Shown: positions 43,670 through 52,539 of the stretch, one piece after another
Layout of the letters: the number at the start of each line of letters is the position of its first letter
How positions within the stretch are numbered: position 1 is the stretch's first letter
Assembly (NCBI GenBank): GCA_964535315.1
Contig: CAZHTS010000010.1
Coordinates: forward strand, 1-64,000
DNA: 64,000 nucleotides
From: CAZHTS01 sp964535315
GTDB taxonomy: Bacteria > Chloroflexota > Anaerolineae > Anaerolineales > Anaerolineaceae
Reading direction: 5' to 3'
The notes under the pieces: model-generated
Seen by the model: only the letters and a program-made list of their open reading frames with translations
Database searches by the model: none
Told to the model about the DNA's origin: nothing
Program-made: the position numbers and the translations under genes

Positions 43670-44113
43670 ATGCAGCTTCGTCGCCATCTGATCCTGGCTG
43701 GATGGGCCGCTTTGGGCGTCCTGGTGCTCGTTGCCATCGTACAGTCGACCGGTACCACGCTGAACAACTGGCAGACATTCCGCAGCGAAAGCGAGTTCTC
43801 GGTTTGGAAAAGCCGGCTGGAGCCCATCCGCGCCGATCTGCCGGAGCAATTGACGTACATGGGCTACTTTGCCGAGAGCGATCTTCCCGGTCAGGGCGCC
43901 GTTAAGGACGACGACGCCGAGTACCGCCTGTCGCAATACATCCTGGCTCCGGTAGTGGTTGAACGCGGCCTGGGGCATCGCTGGATACTGGTAAACCTCA
44001 GCGAACGCAGCGAAAATACAGGAACGCGCTATTTAAAAGACCAGGGATTGAAACAGGCCGCCTCTTACGCCAACGGTCTGTACCTTTTCTACGACCCACG
44101 CATCAGCCCGTAG
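43670..44113 (+). CDS. Small single-TM protein of a GT-C cassette (copy 2)
   Basis: The protein has 147 residues. An N-terminal helix (LILAGWAALGVLVLVAIV) is followed by an outside-facing domain with RADLPEQLTYMGYFAESDLP, YRLSQYILAPVVVERGLG and WILVNLSERSENTG. It ends in YANGLYLFYDP, matching YDGGLYLLKGP of copy 1 at 39817-40281. It is followed after 2 bp by a GT-C-like gene. The function is unknown; the repeated pairing implies that the two products act together. Confidence 0.75.
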   Translation: MQLRRHLILAGWAALGVLVLVAIVQSTGTTLNNWQTFRSESEFSVWKSRLEPIRADLPEQLTYMGYFAESDLPGQGAVKDDDAEYRLSQYILAPVVVERGLGHRWILVNLSERSENTGTRYLKDQGLKQAASYANGLYLFYDPRISP

Positions 44114-44115
44114 CC

Positions 44116-45540
44116 ATGACCCGCCTCCTGACTTTCTCACTGCTCACGCTGCCTGCCCTGATTACCGGTTTTAGCCTGGTAACCCTCATCCTGGGAGAGC
44201 CCCCCAAACAACGGATGTGGCTCAAACTCTGCGCCGGCTGGCCGTTGGGATTGGCGGTCACCTCGGTGCTCTACCTGGGTTGGAGCGCGTGTTTCACCCC
44301 GCGGCAACCCGGCTTCGCCTGGGTGGAAGCAGCCGTTTGCCTGGCGTCCGCTTTGCTGGTGTGGCGCGCCACTCGCCGGCCTGTTGTTTCGATCATCACG
44401 GCTCCATCCAGGTCTTCCTTATTGTCTACACGCATCGCGGCCGCCGGGCTGTTCCTGTTGATTTCGCTGGCGCTCTTCAACTTTCTGGGCGCCGCCTGGC
44501 TCAAACCGCAGGGACGCTACGATGCCTGGGCAATCTGGAACGTGCGCGCCCGCATGCTCTACACCGCGCAACAAAACTGGCAGAACGCATTCTCGCCCGC
44601 CTTCCTGCACCCCGATTACCCATTGATGCTCCCCCTCTCGGTCGCCCATCTATGGTATCTGGCCGGCGAAGAATCGCAAAGCGCCCCGATCGTTCTGGCA
44701 GGCATCTTTTCTTTCACCGCCGTTGGGCTGATATTTTTTGCCTTGCAGCCCGCCAAAGGCTGGCAGCAGGCCGGCCTGGCTGCATTGCTCCTCTCCAGCG
44801 CCCCGGCGTTGATCTCTTTTGGCGCCATCCAATACGCCGACGTTCCCCTGGCGGCGTTCATTCTGTGTACTGCCGTCGCCCTGTTGGCCGGGTTCGAGCC
44901 CTCTGCGCCATCCGCCGGGTCGTTCGCCCTGGCGGGTCTGGCCGCCGCCAGCGCCGCCTGGACCAAGAACGAAGGCATCCCTTTCCTGGCCTTCACCGGC
45001 CTGGTACTGGTTATTTTCCTGCTGTATAAACGCCGCACCTTGTCCGTCTGGCCGCGCCTCGCAGCCTTTGTCGCCGGCGCCGCCCTGCCGGCGCTGGCGT
45101 TACTCTATTTCAAACTCGCCCTTGCACCCAGCAATGACTGGATGAACGCCGAACAACTGGCCCTCTTCCCCCAACGCATCCTCGACCCACAGCGTCACGC
45201 CATCATCCTGTCTGCCATCCCGCGTTATCTGCTCGGTCTGGCGGAGTGGCCGTTGCCAATCTTGCTCGTCCTGCTGGTGTACGCCGGGCTGGTGGGCTGG
45301 AAAAACACCCCCCGCAGCCCCGCTTTGCCCTTGATCGCCGCCATCCTCTTGCTACAATTTGCCGGTTACCTGGGAATTTACCTCATCACCCCGCTTTCCA
45401 TCGACACCCACATCAGAACCTCATTCCCCCGGCTGCTTTTCCAGCTCTACCCCACCTTTTTGCTGTTTTTCTTTTCCAGCGTTCGCTCGCCGGCGGATAT
45501 CTGGGGTACCCCACCCGGCGCCCCTCCTTCCCGACCATAG
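44116..45540 (+). CDS. GT-C-like multi-TM glycosyltransferase (copy 2)
   Basis: The protein has 474 residues with about 11 hydrophobic segments. GRYDAWAIWNVRARMLYTAQ corresponds to GLFDSWTFWNMRARFIYRGG in copy 1. LHPDYPLMLPLSVAHLWYLA and FGAIQYADVPLAAFILCTA also correspond. The late AGYLGIYLITPLSIDTHIRT matches LGYLVIYLITPMELKLHINQ. It is an ArnT/PMT-like transferase expected to use lipid-linked sugar. Divergence between the copies is large, so the duplication is old. Confidence 0.75.
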   Translation: MTRLLTFSLLTLPALITGFSLVTLILGEPPKQRMWLKLCAGWPLGLAVTSVLYLGWSACFTPRQPGFAWVEAAVCLASALLVWRATRRPVVSIITAPSRSSLLSTRIAAAGLFLLISLALFNFLGAAWLKPQGRYDAWAIWNVRARMLYTAQQNWQNAFSPAFLHPDYPLMLPLSVAHLWYLAGEESQSAPIVLAGIFSFTAVGLIFFALQPAKGWQQAGLAALLLSSAPALISFGAIQYADVPLAAFILCTAVALLAGFEPSAPSAGSFALAGLAAASAAWTKNEGIPFLAFTGLVLVIFLLYKRRTLSVWPRLAAFVAGAALPALALLYFKLALAPSNDWMNAEQLALFPQRILDPQRHAIILSAIPRYLLGLAEWPLPILLVLLVYAGLVGWKNTPRSPALPLIAAILLLQFAGYLGIYLITPLSIDTHIRTSFPRLLFQLYPTFLLFFFSSVRSPADIWGTPPGAPPSRP

Positions 45541-45581
45541 ACAACCAACGAAACCAATACCTGTCAGAGCCGTTTGGCTGT

Positions 45582-45587
45582 TACAAT
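45582..45587 (+). promoter_or_regulatory. -10 element 6 nt before an ATG (leaderless start)
   Basis: TACAAT, six nucleotides, then the ATG at 45594. The first transcribed base would be at or next to the start codon. No good -35 at normal spacing. Confidence 0.45.
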
Positions 45588-45593
45588 GGAAAT

Positions 45594-46811
45594 ATGACAA
45601 GAATAATCACAAAAGTTTCCGGGTACGCCGTCACGCTGGTAGCGCTTGCCCTGTTCACTGCCTGTCTACCCAATCCGCCCGTCGCCGCCGGGCAGCCGGC
45701 CACCCCGCCGCAGGAGCAGCCCACCCCGGCCGCAACCGCGGTCGTCCTACCGGCCACTTACACTCCGCCCGCCCCGGCCACAGACGCCCCCAACCCACCC
45801 GTTGCCACTCAGGCAATCCTGCCTACGCATATTGGTGAAGGCGGCTTCGCCCCCAACATCAACCCGTTAACCGGCCTGCCGGTGGCCGATCCTCGCCTGC
45901 TCGAACGGCGGCCATTGATGGTCAAGGTGTCCAACTTTCCGCGCGAAGGGCGGCCCCACACCGGGTTATCTTTTGCCGACATGGTCTTTGAATATTACAT
46001 CGGCTGGATTTACGGCGGCAACCGGTTCCTGGCCGTTTATTACGGGCAGGACGCGCCCAAAGTCGGCCCCATCCGCTCCGGCCGCCTGGTCGACCGGCAG
46101 TTGGTGAGCATGTACCACGGTATCCTGGCCTACGGGGGCGCCGACGACCGCGTCGATCCCGATCTGGAAACAGAACTTGGCAAATATGCCATTTCCTCCA
46201 AAACATCATCCTGCCCGCCCATCTGCCGGCTGGACGATAACACCGTCTACAGCACCTTCACCGACACAACCTCCCTCAGCCAGTATGCCACCCAGCGCGG
46301 GTTGGAAAATGGACGCCAGAATCTGACCGGCCTGTACTTCGATCCTGCCATCCCCCAGGGCGAATCCGGGCTACAATTTGGCGCACAATACGCCAGCTAC
46401 ATCCGCAGCGAATGGCTGTACAACCCCGAAACCGGAAAATATTTGCGTTGGAGTGAAAAGAACGATCAACTCGAAATGGAGGGCCTGGTCGACCGCCTCA
46501 CCGGCCAGCAAATCGCCTTCGATAACCTCGTCGTCCTCTTTGCATTTCACATCGAATACAAGCTCTCACTGCACGACATCGAATTGTGGAATAATACCCG
46601 CGGAGGGCGGGCCGTTTTCTTTCGCAACGGACAGATCATCGAAGGCGTCTGGCGATCGGCGGGTCACGAGCGCCCATTGCAATTCCTCAACAAAGACCTG
46701 AGCCCCTACGCGCTCAAGCCCGGCACCTCCTGGATCGTATTGGCCGGCATCGGCTCGACCTTTAACCAGGTTTCGCCAGGCCGTTGGAATCTGATGTTCG
46801 ATCTTCCTTGA
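45594..46811 (+). CDS. DUF3048-domain lipoprotein (copy 1)
   Basis: The protein has 405 residues from ATG 45594. The signal peptide ends in LFTAC, a slightly unusual lipobox, and an Ala/Pro/Thr-rich linker follows. The DUF3048 region starts at INPLTGLPVADPRLLERRPL and includes VKVSNFPREGRPHTGLSFAD, VFEYYIGW and YYGQDAPKVGPIRSGRLVD. The C-terminal part has LRWSEKNDQ, FHIEYKL and GRAVFFRNGQIIEGVW. This family includes Bacillus YerB, a lipoprotein of unclear function. It lies 6 bp before a second DUF3048 gene. Confidence 0.85.
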   Translation: MTRIITKVSGYAVTLVALALFTACLPNPPVAAGQPATPPQEQPTPAATAVVLPATYTPPAPATDAPNPPVATQAILPTHIGEGGFAPNINPLTGLPVADPRLLERRPLMVKVSNFPREGRPHTGLSFADMVFEYYIGWIYGGNRFLAVYYGQDAPKVGPIRSGRLVDRQLVSMYHGILAYGGADDRVDPDLETELGKYAISSKTSSCPPICRLDDNTVYSTFTDTTSLSQYATQRGLENGRQNLTGLYFDPAIPQGESGLQFGAQYASYIRSEWLYNPETGKYLRWSEKNDQLEMEGLVDRLTGQQIAFDNLVVLFAFHIEYKLSLHDIELWNNTRGGRAVFFRNGQIIEGVWRSAGHERPLQFLNKDLSPYALKPGTSWIVLAGIGSTFNQVSPGRWNLMFDLP

Positions 46812-46817
46812 GGCCCC

Positions 46818-48044
46818 ATGAAACGCACCCTGCTGCTTTTTGCCTTGCTGCTCGTACTTGCTTCCATCGCCTGCGCACAGAGCACCCCTGCCCCGGCGGC
46901 CTTTCCACCCCTGCCCACATTGTATCAAATCCCCACCACGTTGACCCCTGCTCCAAGCCGCACCGCCACCCTGACGCCAACGATTACCACCACCCTGTCT
47001 CCCAGCCCCATTCCCAGCATTACCCCCAGCATCACACCCACCCCCATCGTGGCCGGTCCGTTTATCTTCCCGGACAATGTCAACCCCCTCACCGGCCTGC
47101 CCGTTTCCGATCCCAAAATTCTGGATCGCCTGCCGGTGATGATCAAGGTTGCCAACTACCCCGCTGCCGGCCGTCCACACGCCGGCCTGTCTTTTGCCGA
47201 CCTCGTCTTTGAGTATTACATCGGCGCCGGCGCCAACCGCTTCAACGCCCTGTATTATGGCCAGGATAGCATCAAAGTTGGCCCGGTGCGTTCGGCGCGC
47301 ATGGTCGATGTGCAACTGGCCGGCATGTACCGCTCCATCCTGGGATTTAAGGGCGCCGACCGTCAGACCTACAACTTCATGGTCGGCGAACTGGGCAAAC
47401 GCGCCATCAACGGCGCCCCGGCCACCTGTCCTGGCCTGTGTGACGATGGGCGCAAAGTCGTCACCAGTTTCTGGGGCGACAGCGGCCAACTCAGCCAGTA
47501 TGCCAGCAAATTGGGCATCACCAACACCCGCCAGGACCTGGGCGGCATGTACTTCGACTCGCGCCCCCCGGCCAAAGGCCAGCCCGGCACACAACTGGCC
47601 GTCCTTTATCATCGCACTAACCGCGGCGAGTGGCGCTACGACCCCGCCACGGGCAAATATCTGCGCTGGATCGAAAGCCTCGATGCGGAAAGCAAAATCA
47701 CCATGTACCCGCTCACCGACCTGGTCAACGGCCAGCAGCTGGCTTTTGCCAATGTCGTCGTCCTGTATAGCTATCATATCCTGCAAGGCGAGAGTCTATT
47801 TGACCTGGAATTGTGGCATAATAAAGGTGGACGGCGCGCCGTGCTGTTCCGCGACGGACAGGCCTTTGAAGGCATCTGGCAAGCAGCCGATGAGGACCAG
47901 CCCATTCGTTTTTACATCCCCAATGCCGGCGAACAACCCCTGCCCTTTAAGCCCGGGAATACCTGGATGGTGCTGACCGGGGTTACCTCGGCTTTCAAAC
48001 AACCTGCTGCCGGCCAGTGGGAACTTTACTTTCACATGCCTTAG
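46818..48044 (+). CDS. DUF3048-domain lipoprotein (copy 2)
   Basis: The protein has 408 residues. The signal peptide ends LASIAC (lipobox), with a long Thr/Pro/Ser linker. VNPLTGLPVSDPKILDRLPV, IKVANYPAAGRPHAGLSFAD, VFEYYIGAGANRFNALYYGQ and VGPVRSARMVD match copy 1 closely, and the C-terminal WRYDPATGKYLRW and GRRAVLFRDGQAFEGIW correspond too. It is a tandem duplication of copy 1. Both are probably on the cell surface; the role is unknown. Confidence 0.85.
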   Translation: MKRTLLLFALLLVLASIACAQSTPAPAAFPPLPTLYQIPTTLTPAPSRTATLTPTITTTLSPSPIPSITPSITPTPIVAGPFIFPDNVNPLTGLPVSDPKILDRLPVMIKVANYPAAGRPHAGLSFADLVFEYYIGAGANRFNALYYGQDSIKVGPVRSARMVDVQLAGMYRSILGFKGADRQTYNFMVGELGKRAINGAPATCPGLCDDGRKVVTSFWGDSGQLSQYASKLGITNTRQDLGGMYFDSRPPAKGQPGTQLAVLYHRTNRGEWRYDPATGKYLRWIESLDAESKITMYPLTDLVNGQQLAFANVVVLYSYHILQGESLFDLELWHNKGGRRAVLFRDGQAFEGIWQAADEDQPIRFYIPNAGEQPLPFKPGNTWMVLTGVTSAFKQPAAGQWELYFHMP

Positions 48045-48048
48045 ACCT

Positions 48049-48777
48049 ATGCGCATACTCGTTTTATCGGATATTCACGCCAATCGCAGCGCCCTGGAAG
48101 CCGTTCTGGACGACGCCGGAGCAGTGGACGCCGTCTGGTGCCTGGGCGACCTGGTGGGCTACGGGCCGGATCCAAATGAATGTATCGCCGTGATCCGCGC
48201 ACTGCCCAACCTGGTCTGCCTGCTTGGCAATCATGACGCCGCCGCGCTGGGCCAGATCGACCTGAACACCTTTAACAGCGACGCCCGGCTGTCCATTCGC
48301 TGGATGCAAACCACCCTGACCCCCGCCAGCATCGAATTTTTGAAAAGCCTGCCCGAAAAGCAAGTGATCGGTGATGTGACCCTGGCGCATGGCAGCCCAC
48401 GCAACCCGGTGTGGGAGTATATTCTGGATGTTTACACCGCCATGAACAACTTCGATTACTTCGACACCCGTTTTTGTTTCGTCGGGCATTCGCATCTACC
48501 CATCGCCTACCTCACCAACCCGGAAAGCAACAGCATCAAAACCCGCCTGCTCAAAATGGGCGATAGCGTCACTGTCTACGGGCGCGCCCTGCTCAATCCC
48601 GGCTCGGTTGGGCAGCCGCGCGACCACGATTTTCGCGCCGCTTACGCCCTCTTTGAACCCGAAGAACAACGCTGGTCCGCCCGCCGGGTGGCCTACGATT
48701 TCGTCGCCGTTCAGGAGCGCATCCAGCGCGCCGGCCTGCCGCAGCGCCACGCCGCCCGCCTGGCCGAGGGCGCCTGA
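48049..48777 (+). CDS. Calcineurin-like metallophosphoesterase
   Basis: The protein has 242 residues with the full set of metal motifs: LVLSDIHANRSAL, CLGDLVGYGPDPNE, LLGNHDAA, LAHGSPRNP and FVGHSHLPIAY. This is the YfcE/PA4019-like cytoplasmic phosphodiesterase group. The substrate is unknown. It starts 4 bp after the DUF3048 gene, so it is co-transcribed with it. Confidence 0.88.
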   Translation: MRILVLSDIHANRSALEAVLDDAGAVDAVWCLGDLVGYGPDPNECIAVIRALPNLVCLLGNHDAAALGQIDLNTFNSDARLSIRWMQTTLTPASIEFLKSLPEKQVIGDVTLAHGSPRNPVWEYILDVYTAMNNFDYFDTRFCFVGHSHLPIAYLTNPESNSIKTRLLKMGDSVTVYGRALLNPGSVGQPRDHDFRAAYALFEPEEQRWSARRVAYDFVAVQERIQRAGLPQRHAARLAEGA

Positions 48778-48863
48778 CGGGCCCACAGGTATCTGCGGGA
48801 ACCAATAAGCCGTCCCTGCCGTCTAAACAGCAGAGATCATTCGAGCCCGAGAGGAGAAAGAAC

Positions 48864-49844
48864 ATGAAGAAATATGACGTTCTCATCTTTTTGATCGTGT
48901 GCAGCCTGTTGTTTAGCGCCTGCCAGTCTGCCCCATCGGCGCTGATGCAACGCCAGGATACCGCCCAGGAAGGTTACAAGGCCAGCAATACGGGCGGAGC
49001 CGCCCCGATGATGGATGCCGCTGCTCCGGTCGCCCCGCCCATGCCGGCCTCTGCCGAAGCAGAGGTGAGCGCGATTGCCGTGCAAAACGCTTCCGGGCAG
49101 GCCGTCGAACGAATCGTCATCCAGAACGCCGATGTCAGCATCGTCGTCGATGACCCTGCCCCCGCTATGGAAGCCATCACCCGCATGGCCAACGAAATGG
49201 GCGGTTTCGTGGTCGAATCACGCCTGTACAAAACACGCACCCGCGACAATGTTGAAATCCCCGAAGCCAGTATCAGCGTGCGCGTCCCTGCCGAAAAGCT
49301 GGATAACGCCCTCAGTCAGATCAAGGGGCTGACCAGCAACCCGACCGAGGACGTGCTCTCCGAGAACAAAACCGGGCAGGACGTCACCAAGGAATACACC
49401 GATCTGCGCTCGCAGCTGACCAACAAGGAAGAAGCCGAAAAACAGCTGCGCGCCATCATGGAAAACGCCACCCGCACCGAAGACGTGATGATGGTCTTCA
49501 ACCAGCTGACCCAGATTCGCCAGGAAATCGAGGTGCTCAAAGGCCAGATTCAATACTACGAGCAGGCCGCCCGCCTCTCGGCCATCAGCGTACGCATCCA
49601 GGCCCGCGCCGCCATCGCCCCGTTGACCATCGGCGGATGGAAACCGGTCGGCGTCGCCCGTGATGCGGTACAGGCCCTGATCGACGTGCTCAAGTTCCTG
49701 GGCAACCTGTCCATCTGGCTGGTCATCTTCGTCCTGCCGCTCGTGCTGATCGGTTACCTCGTCTTCCGCCTGGTGCGCGGCTTCTTCCGGCTCTTCCGCC
49801 GCCGCCCCAGCCCGCCGCCTCCGCCCCCGACCGCCGCCGGTTAA
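48864..49844 (+). CDS. DUF4349-domain lipoprotein
   Basis: The protein has 326 residues behind GAGAGGAGAAAG. Lipobox LFSAC at residues about 16-20. After an Ala/Pro-rich stretch the DUF4349 region (about 85-255) runs from RIVIQNADVSIVVDDP through ASISVRVPAEKLDNALSQIK and LSENKTGQDVTKEYTDLRS. A coiled-coil segment (QLTQIRQEIEVLKGQIQYYE) leads to LSAISVRI. A membrane helix (IWLVIFVLPLVLIGYLVFRLV) and an Arg/Pro-rich tail follow. It is anchored by lipid at one end and a helix at the other, which suggests a role near the membrane surface. The function is unknown. Confidence 0.88.
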   Translation: MKKYDVLIFLIVCSLLFSACQSAPSALMQRQDTAQEGYKASNTGGAAPMMDAAAPVAPPMPASAEAEVSAIAVQNASGQAVERIVIQNADVSIVVDDPAPAMEAITRMANEMGGFVVESRLYKTRTRDNVEIPEASISVRVPAEKLDNALSQIKGLTSNPTEDVLSENKTGQDVTKEYTDLRSQLTNKEEAEKQLRAIMENATRTEDVMMVFNQLTQIRQEIEVLKGQIQYYEQAARLSAISVRIQARAAIAPLTIGGWKPVGVARDAVQALIDVLKFLGNLSIWLVIFVLPLVLIGYLVFRLVRGFFRLFRRRPSPPPPPPTAAG

Positions 49845-49870
49845 CCCCCAATCCCCCCTTCAACAGCCTG

Positions 49871-49902
49871 GTGGGACGAGCTTTTTGCTCGTCCCACTTT
49901 TT
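49871..49902 (+). terminator. Intrinsic terminator after the DUF4349 gene
   Basis: A perfect 11-bp stem (GTGGGACGAGC/GCTCGTCCCAC) with a TTTTT loop and a following TTTTT. It separates the intact DUF4349 gene from its decayed copy. Confidence 0.95.
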
Positions 49903-49919
49903 GATTCCACCCGCCCGGT

Positions 49920-50481
49920 TTTGTCAAACCATCAATAATCAGGAAATCCCCGAGGCCAACATCATCGTCCGCGTTCCGGTCGAAAGATTAATCGAGGCGC
50001 ACGATCGCATCAAACAACTCGCCGTCGATCCAGAAAAAGATATCCTCGCTGAAAACAAAACCGGGCAGGACATGACCGAAGAATACGCCGACCTGGAAGC
50101 CCCAACTGCTCAACCAGGAAAACGCCAACCGCACCGAAGATGTCCTGAAAGTGTTCGATCAGCTCACCCAAACCCGCAATGAAATTGAGCGCATCCAAGG
50201 CAAACTCCAGTATTATGAGCAGGCCGCCAGTCTATCCGCCATCAGCATCCGTTTGCAAGCCCGTCAGATCGTTCCACCAATCACTAACCGGAGGCATCCT
50301 GCACGATGCCACCCAGGCTCTCATCCATAGCGGACAAGGGATTGTAACCGCCCTGATCTGGCCGGTGGTCTACATCCTACCGCAGGCGCTGTTATACTAT
50401 GCCGCCTTTCGCGTCCTGCGCCGCTTCTACCGCCGCCGGCGACGCACCCTGCCACCGGCCCCATCCGCTGCAAAAGAATAG
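49920..50481 (+). pseudogene. Decayed second copy of the DUF4349 gene
   Basis: Three frames carry consecutive pieces of the same family. The first frame has IPEANIIVRVPVERLIEAHD and LAENKTGQDMTEEYADLE (to about 50100). The second has NRTEDVLKVFDQLTQTRNE and KLQYYEQAASLSAISIRLQA (from about 50106). The third has GGILHDATQALIHSGQG, a membrane helix and an Arg-rich tail, ending with TAG at 50481. Compared with the intact gene, the signal peptide and first ~125 codons are missing, about 20 codons after EYADLE are deleted, and two frameshifts separate the pieces. No promoter or ribosome site precedes it. This is a clear pseudogene unless both shifts are assembly errors. Confidence 0.85.
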
Positions 50482-50500
50482 AACCAACAGCCATATCCCC

Positions 50501-50528
50501 AGGGTGCCCGCTCGTTTCAGGGCGCCCT
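50501..50528 (+). other. Hairpin after the DUF4349 pseudogene
   Basis: AGGGTGCCC and GGGCGCCCT form a 9-bp stem (one G-U pair) with a 10-nt loop, without a U-run. Confidence 0.4.
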
Positions 50529-50624
50529 GCAATTAACCGTCAAACTTCCCCGGTTTATGGTAAACTTGTACCCTGATGTAGATTGTTGCAATTTTAGTTC
50601 GAGCGTTCTGAAGGAGTAAATAGA

Positions 50625-50816
50625 ATGGGTTACATTGATCCTGGGCTGTTTGGCATACTTTCACAAAGTGGCCTGGTTATTTTAGCAGTGATCGTTTCAG
50701 GTTTTACCTTCTTCTTTAAACCAATCAAAAACCTGTTTGGTAAAATTTTCAAAAAGCAATCCGCACCGACCGAAACCACTCAGTCTCCAACCAATCCCCC
50801 TGAAAACCAGGCATAA
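50625..50816 (+). CDS. Tiny single-TM protein (YIDPG type)
   Basis: The protein has 63 residues with a strong GAAGGAG site. The N-terminus MGYIDPGLFGILSQSG is followed by a membrane helix (LVILAVIVSGFTFFF), a Lys-rich stretch and a polar tail. Small proteins starting with a YIDPG/DPGTG element often lie next to surface-glycan genes. It ends 3 bp before a methyltransferase gene, so it is co-expressed with it. The function is unknown. Confidence 0.8.
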   Translation: MGYIDPGLFGILSQSGLVILAVIVSGFTFFFKPIKNLFGKIFKKQSAPTETTQSPTNPPENQA

Positions 50817-50819
50817 AAT

Positions 50820-52205
50820 ATGGCGAACTTCCAGATAGGCTCCGACCGGGATCCAACCGGCTCTGTTTATCGCGTCGAGGATAAAATCCTGCGCGGCATC
50901 CACAGCGAGTTTCAGGGTTACTATAGCGATCTGCTGCAAAACCCGACCGTCCAAAACATGCTGGGCAAAGAAATCGTCGCCACCCGCCCGGCGGATCAGG
51001 CCCTCCCTGGATACGCATTGACGCTCGAACATCAGCGCATTACCCCGGCCAACTATTGTTTCGAATGGCCCACCCCCATGCTGCGCGATGCTGCCCTGAC
51101 AACGCTCGAAATCTGCCTGCGCCTCAACAACAGCGGCGCCATCCTCAAAGACGCCACCCCCTGGAATATTCTGTACGATGGAACCAGGCCCGTTCTGGTC
51201 GATTTTACTTCCATCATGCCCCAGGAAAACGATCTGCTATGGGTGGCCTACGATCAGTTCTGCCGGCTGTTCCTCTTCCCGCTGCTGGTCGCCGCCAGCA
51301 ACTCCGGGCGGGTCAGCCGCGCCCTGCTGCTCGATTCGGCCAACGGCATCACCGACAGCGAAGTCGTAAAATTCCTGCCTGCCTTCGCCTGGCTCAAGCG
51401 CCCGTGGCTGTTCAATCGCCTGTACCTGCCGCGCTTTGTCATCAGCATGCTGCGCAAAACCGGTCAGGACAAGGACCTGTCACGCTTCAAGCAAAATACC
51501 CCGTTAACCCCACAGGCCCGCGCCGCCTTTTTTACCACCCTGCAAAAAGACGTGGCCTCGCTCCAGATTGCCACCGGGCAAAGCAAATGGTCACAATACT
51601 ATCAGGATGTCAACACTTTTCTGCATCCTGACCAATTCCACCCGAAACAAACGGTCGTGGCGCAAATCCTGGCGCAGCATCACCCCAAAACCGTGGTCGA
51701 CATCGGCTGCAATCAGGGCGGTTACGCCATCCTGGCTGCCAAAGCCGGGGCTCACGTGACCGCCTTTGACACCGACGAAGATAGCGTCAGCCTGCTCTAC
51801 CAGTTGGCCCAACAACAGAACCTCGATATACTGCCGCTGGTCATGGATGTGCTCAGCCCTTCACCTCAAGGCGGCTGGCGAGCGAGCGAATATCCCCCGG
51901 CCCCGCAACGTTTTCGCGCCGAAATGGCGTTTGCACTGGCGCTCACCCACCATCTGGCCATCACCCAGGTGCAGACCTTTGACCGCATCACGCAAACGCT
52001 GTCTGACTACGCCGATAAATGGCTGCTCACCGAATTCGTCCCGCTCAGCGATCCCCGTTCGCAGGAACTGCTGGTAACCAACCGTCGCGACATGAGCTGG
52101 TATTCGCTCGATGCGTTCCTGGCGTCGCTGCAACGCGTTTTCCCCAAGGTCGAAACATTCCCTTCAGAACCGGCGGGACGCACCCTCTGTCTATGCACGC
52201 GTTGA
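50820..52205 (+). CDS. NoeA-like class I SAM methyltransferase with kinase-like N-terminal segment
   Basis: The protein has 461 residues. The C-terminal third is a Rossmann methyltransferase: TVVDIGCNQGGYAILAAKAG (about 285), VTAFDTDEDSV, then FALALTHHLAI. The N-terminal part (about 100-140) has LKDATPWNILYDG and RPVLVDFTSI. This pattern resembles the catalytic loop and metal-binding Asp of aminoglycoside/choline kinase-like folds, and is also found in NoeA-type nodulation proteins. It may bind ATP or be a relic. The protein probably modifies a surface glycan or lipid. It starts 3 bp after the YIDPG gene and overlaps the next gene by 13 bp. Confidence 0.75.
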   Translation: MANFQIGSDRDPTGSVYRVEDKILRGIHSEFQGYYSDLLQNPTVQNMLGKEIVATRPADQALPGYALTLEHQRITPANYCFEWPTPMLRDAALTTLEICLRLNNSGAILKDATPWNILYDGTRPVLVDFTSIMPQENDLLWVAYDQFCRLFLFPLLVAASNSGRVSRALLLDSANGITDSEVVKFLPAFAWLKRPWLFNRLYLPRFVISMLRKTGQDKDLSRFKQNTPLTPQARAAFFTTLQKDVASLQIATGQSKWSQYYQDVNTFLHPDQFHPKQTVVAQILAQHHPKTVVDIGCNQGGYAILAAKAGAHVTAFDTDEDSVSLLYQLAQQQNLDILPLVMDVLSPSPQGGWRASEYPPAPQRFRAEMAFALALTHHLAITQVQTFDRITQTLSDYADKWLLTEFVPLSDPRSQELLVTNRRDMSWYSLDAFLASLQRVFPKVETFPSEPAGRTLCLCTR

Positions 52206-52531
52206 ACTGGAAACGCCTCAAGCAGAATTTCGCCACCTACTTCGCCTGGCTGTTATTCTCCGGGACGATCTTTGTCCTGATGGGGCTGTTTAAGTCGCTG
52301 GACCGCATCCAGGGCTATGAATTCTACTGGCTGGATGTGATTGCGACGTACGGAATCACCTTGCTGTTTGCCGCGCTCGAGATTGCAGCGGTGGCCCTTG
52401 TCCTGGCAGCGCTGCAATCCGTGCTTGAAAAACTGGCGCGGCAAGACTTGAGCAAGCTATTCAAAAGTTTGCTGTTGGCCCTGTTCTTGATCGTCTGGAT
52501 CATCCTCCTGCAAAGCATAAAAACTGGCTAA
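52193..52531 (+). CDS. Small three-TM membrane protein
   Basis: The protein has 112 residues from ATG 52193, within the end of the methyltransferase gene. It has three hydrophobic helices (YFAWLLFSGTIFVLMGLF, ATYGITLLFAALEIAAVALV, LLLALFLIVWIILLQSI) with a short amphipathic linker. No known domain is recognised. It lies between the NoeA-like gene and the membrane sulfatase-fold gene with 8 bp to the latter. It is likely a partner in the same surface modification. Confidence 0.7.
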   Translation: MHALNWKRLKQNFATYFAWLLFSGTIFVLMGLFKSLDRIQGYEFYWLDVIATYGITLLFAALEIAAVALVLAALQSVLEKLARQDLSKLFKSLLLALFLIVWIILLQSIKTG

Positions 52532-52539
52532 AAGGCTCC

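Noticed and set aside
46566..47786. 406-codon frame antisense to the DUF3048 genes
   Set aside because: Crosses two real genes, composition reflects the opposite strand, and no motifs are found.
49871..50182. A 103-codon frame after the DUF4349 gene as a separate small gene
   Set aside because: It begins within the terminator and continues only as the first fragment of the decayed DUF4349 copy.
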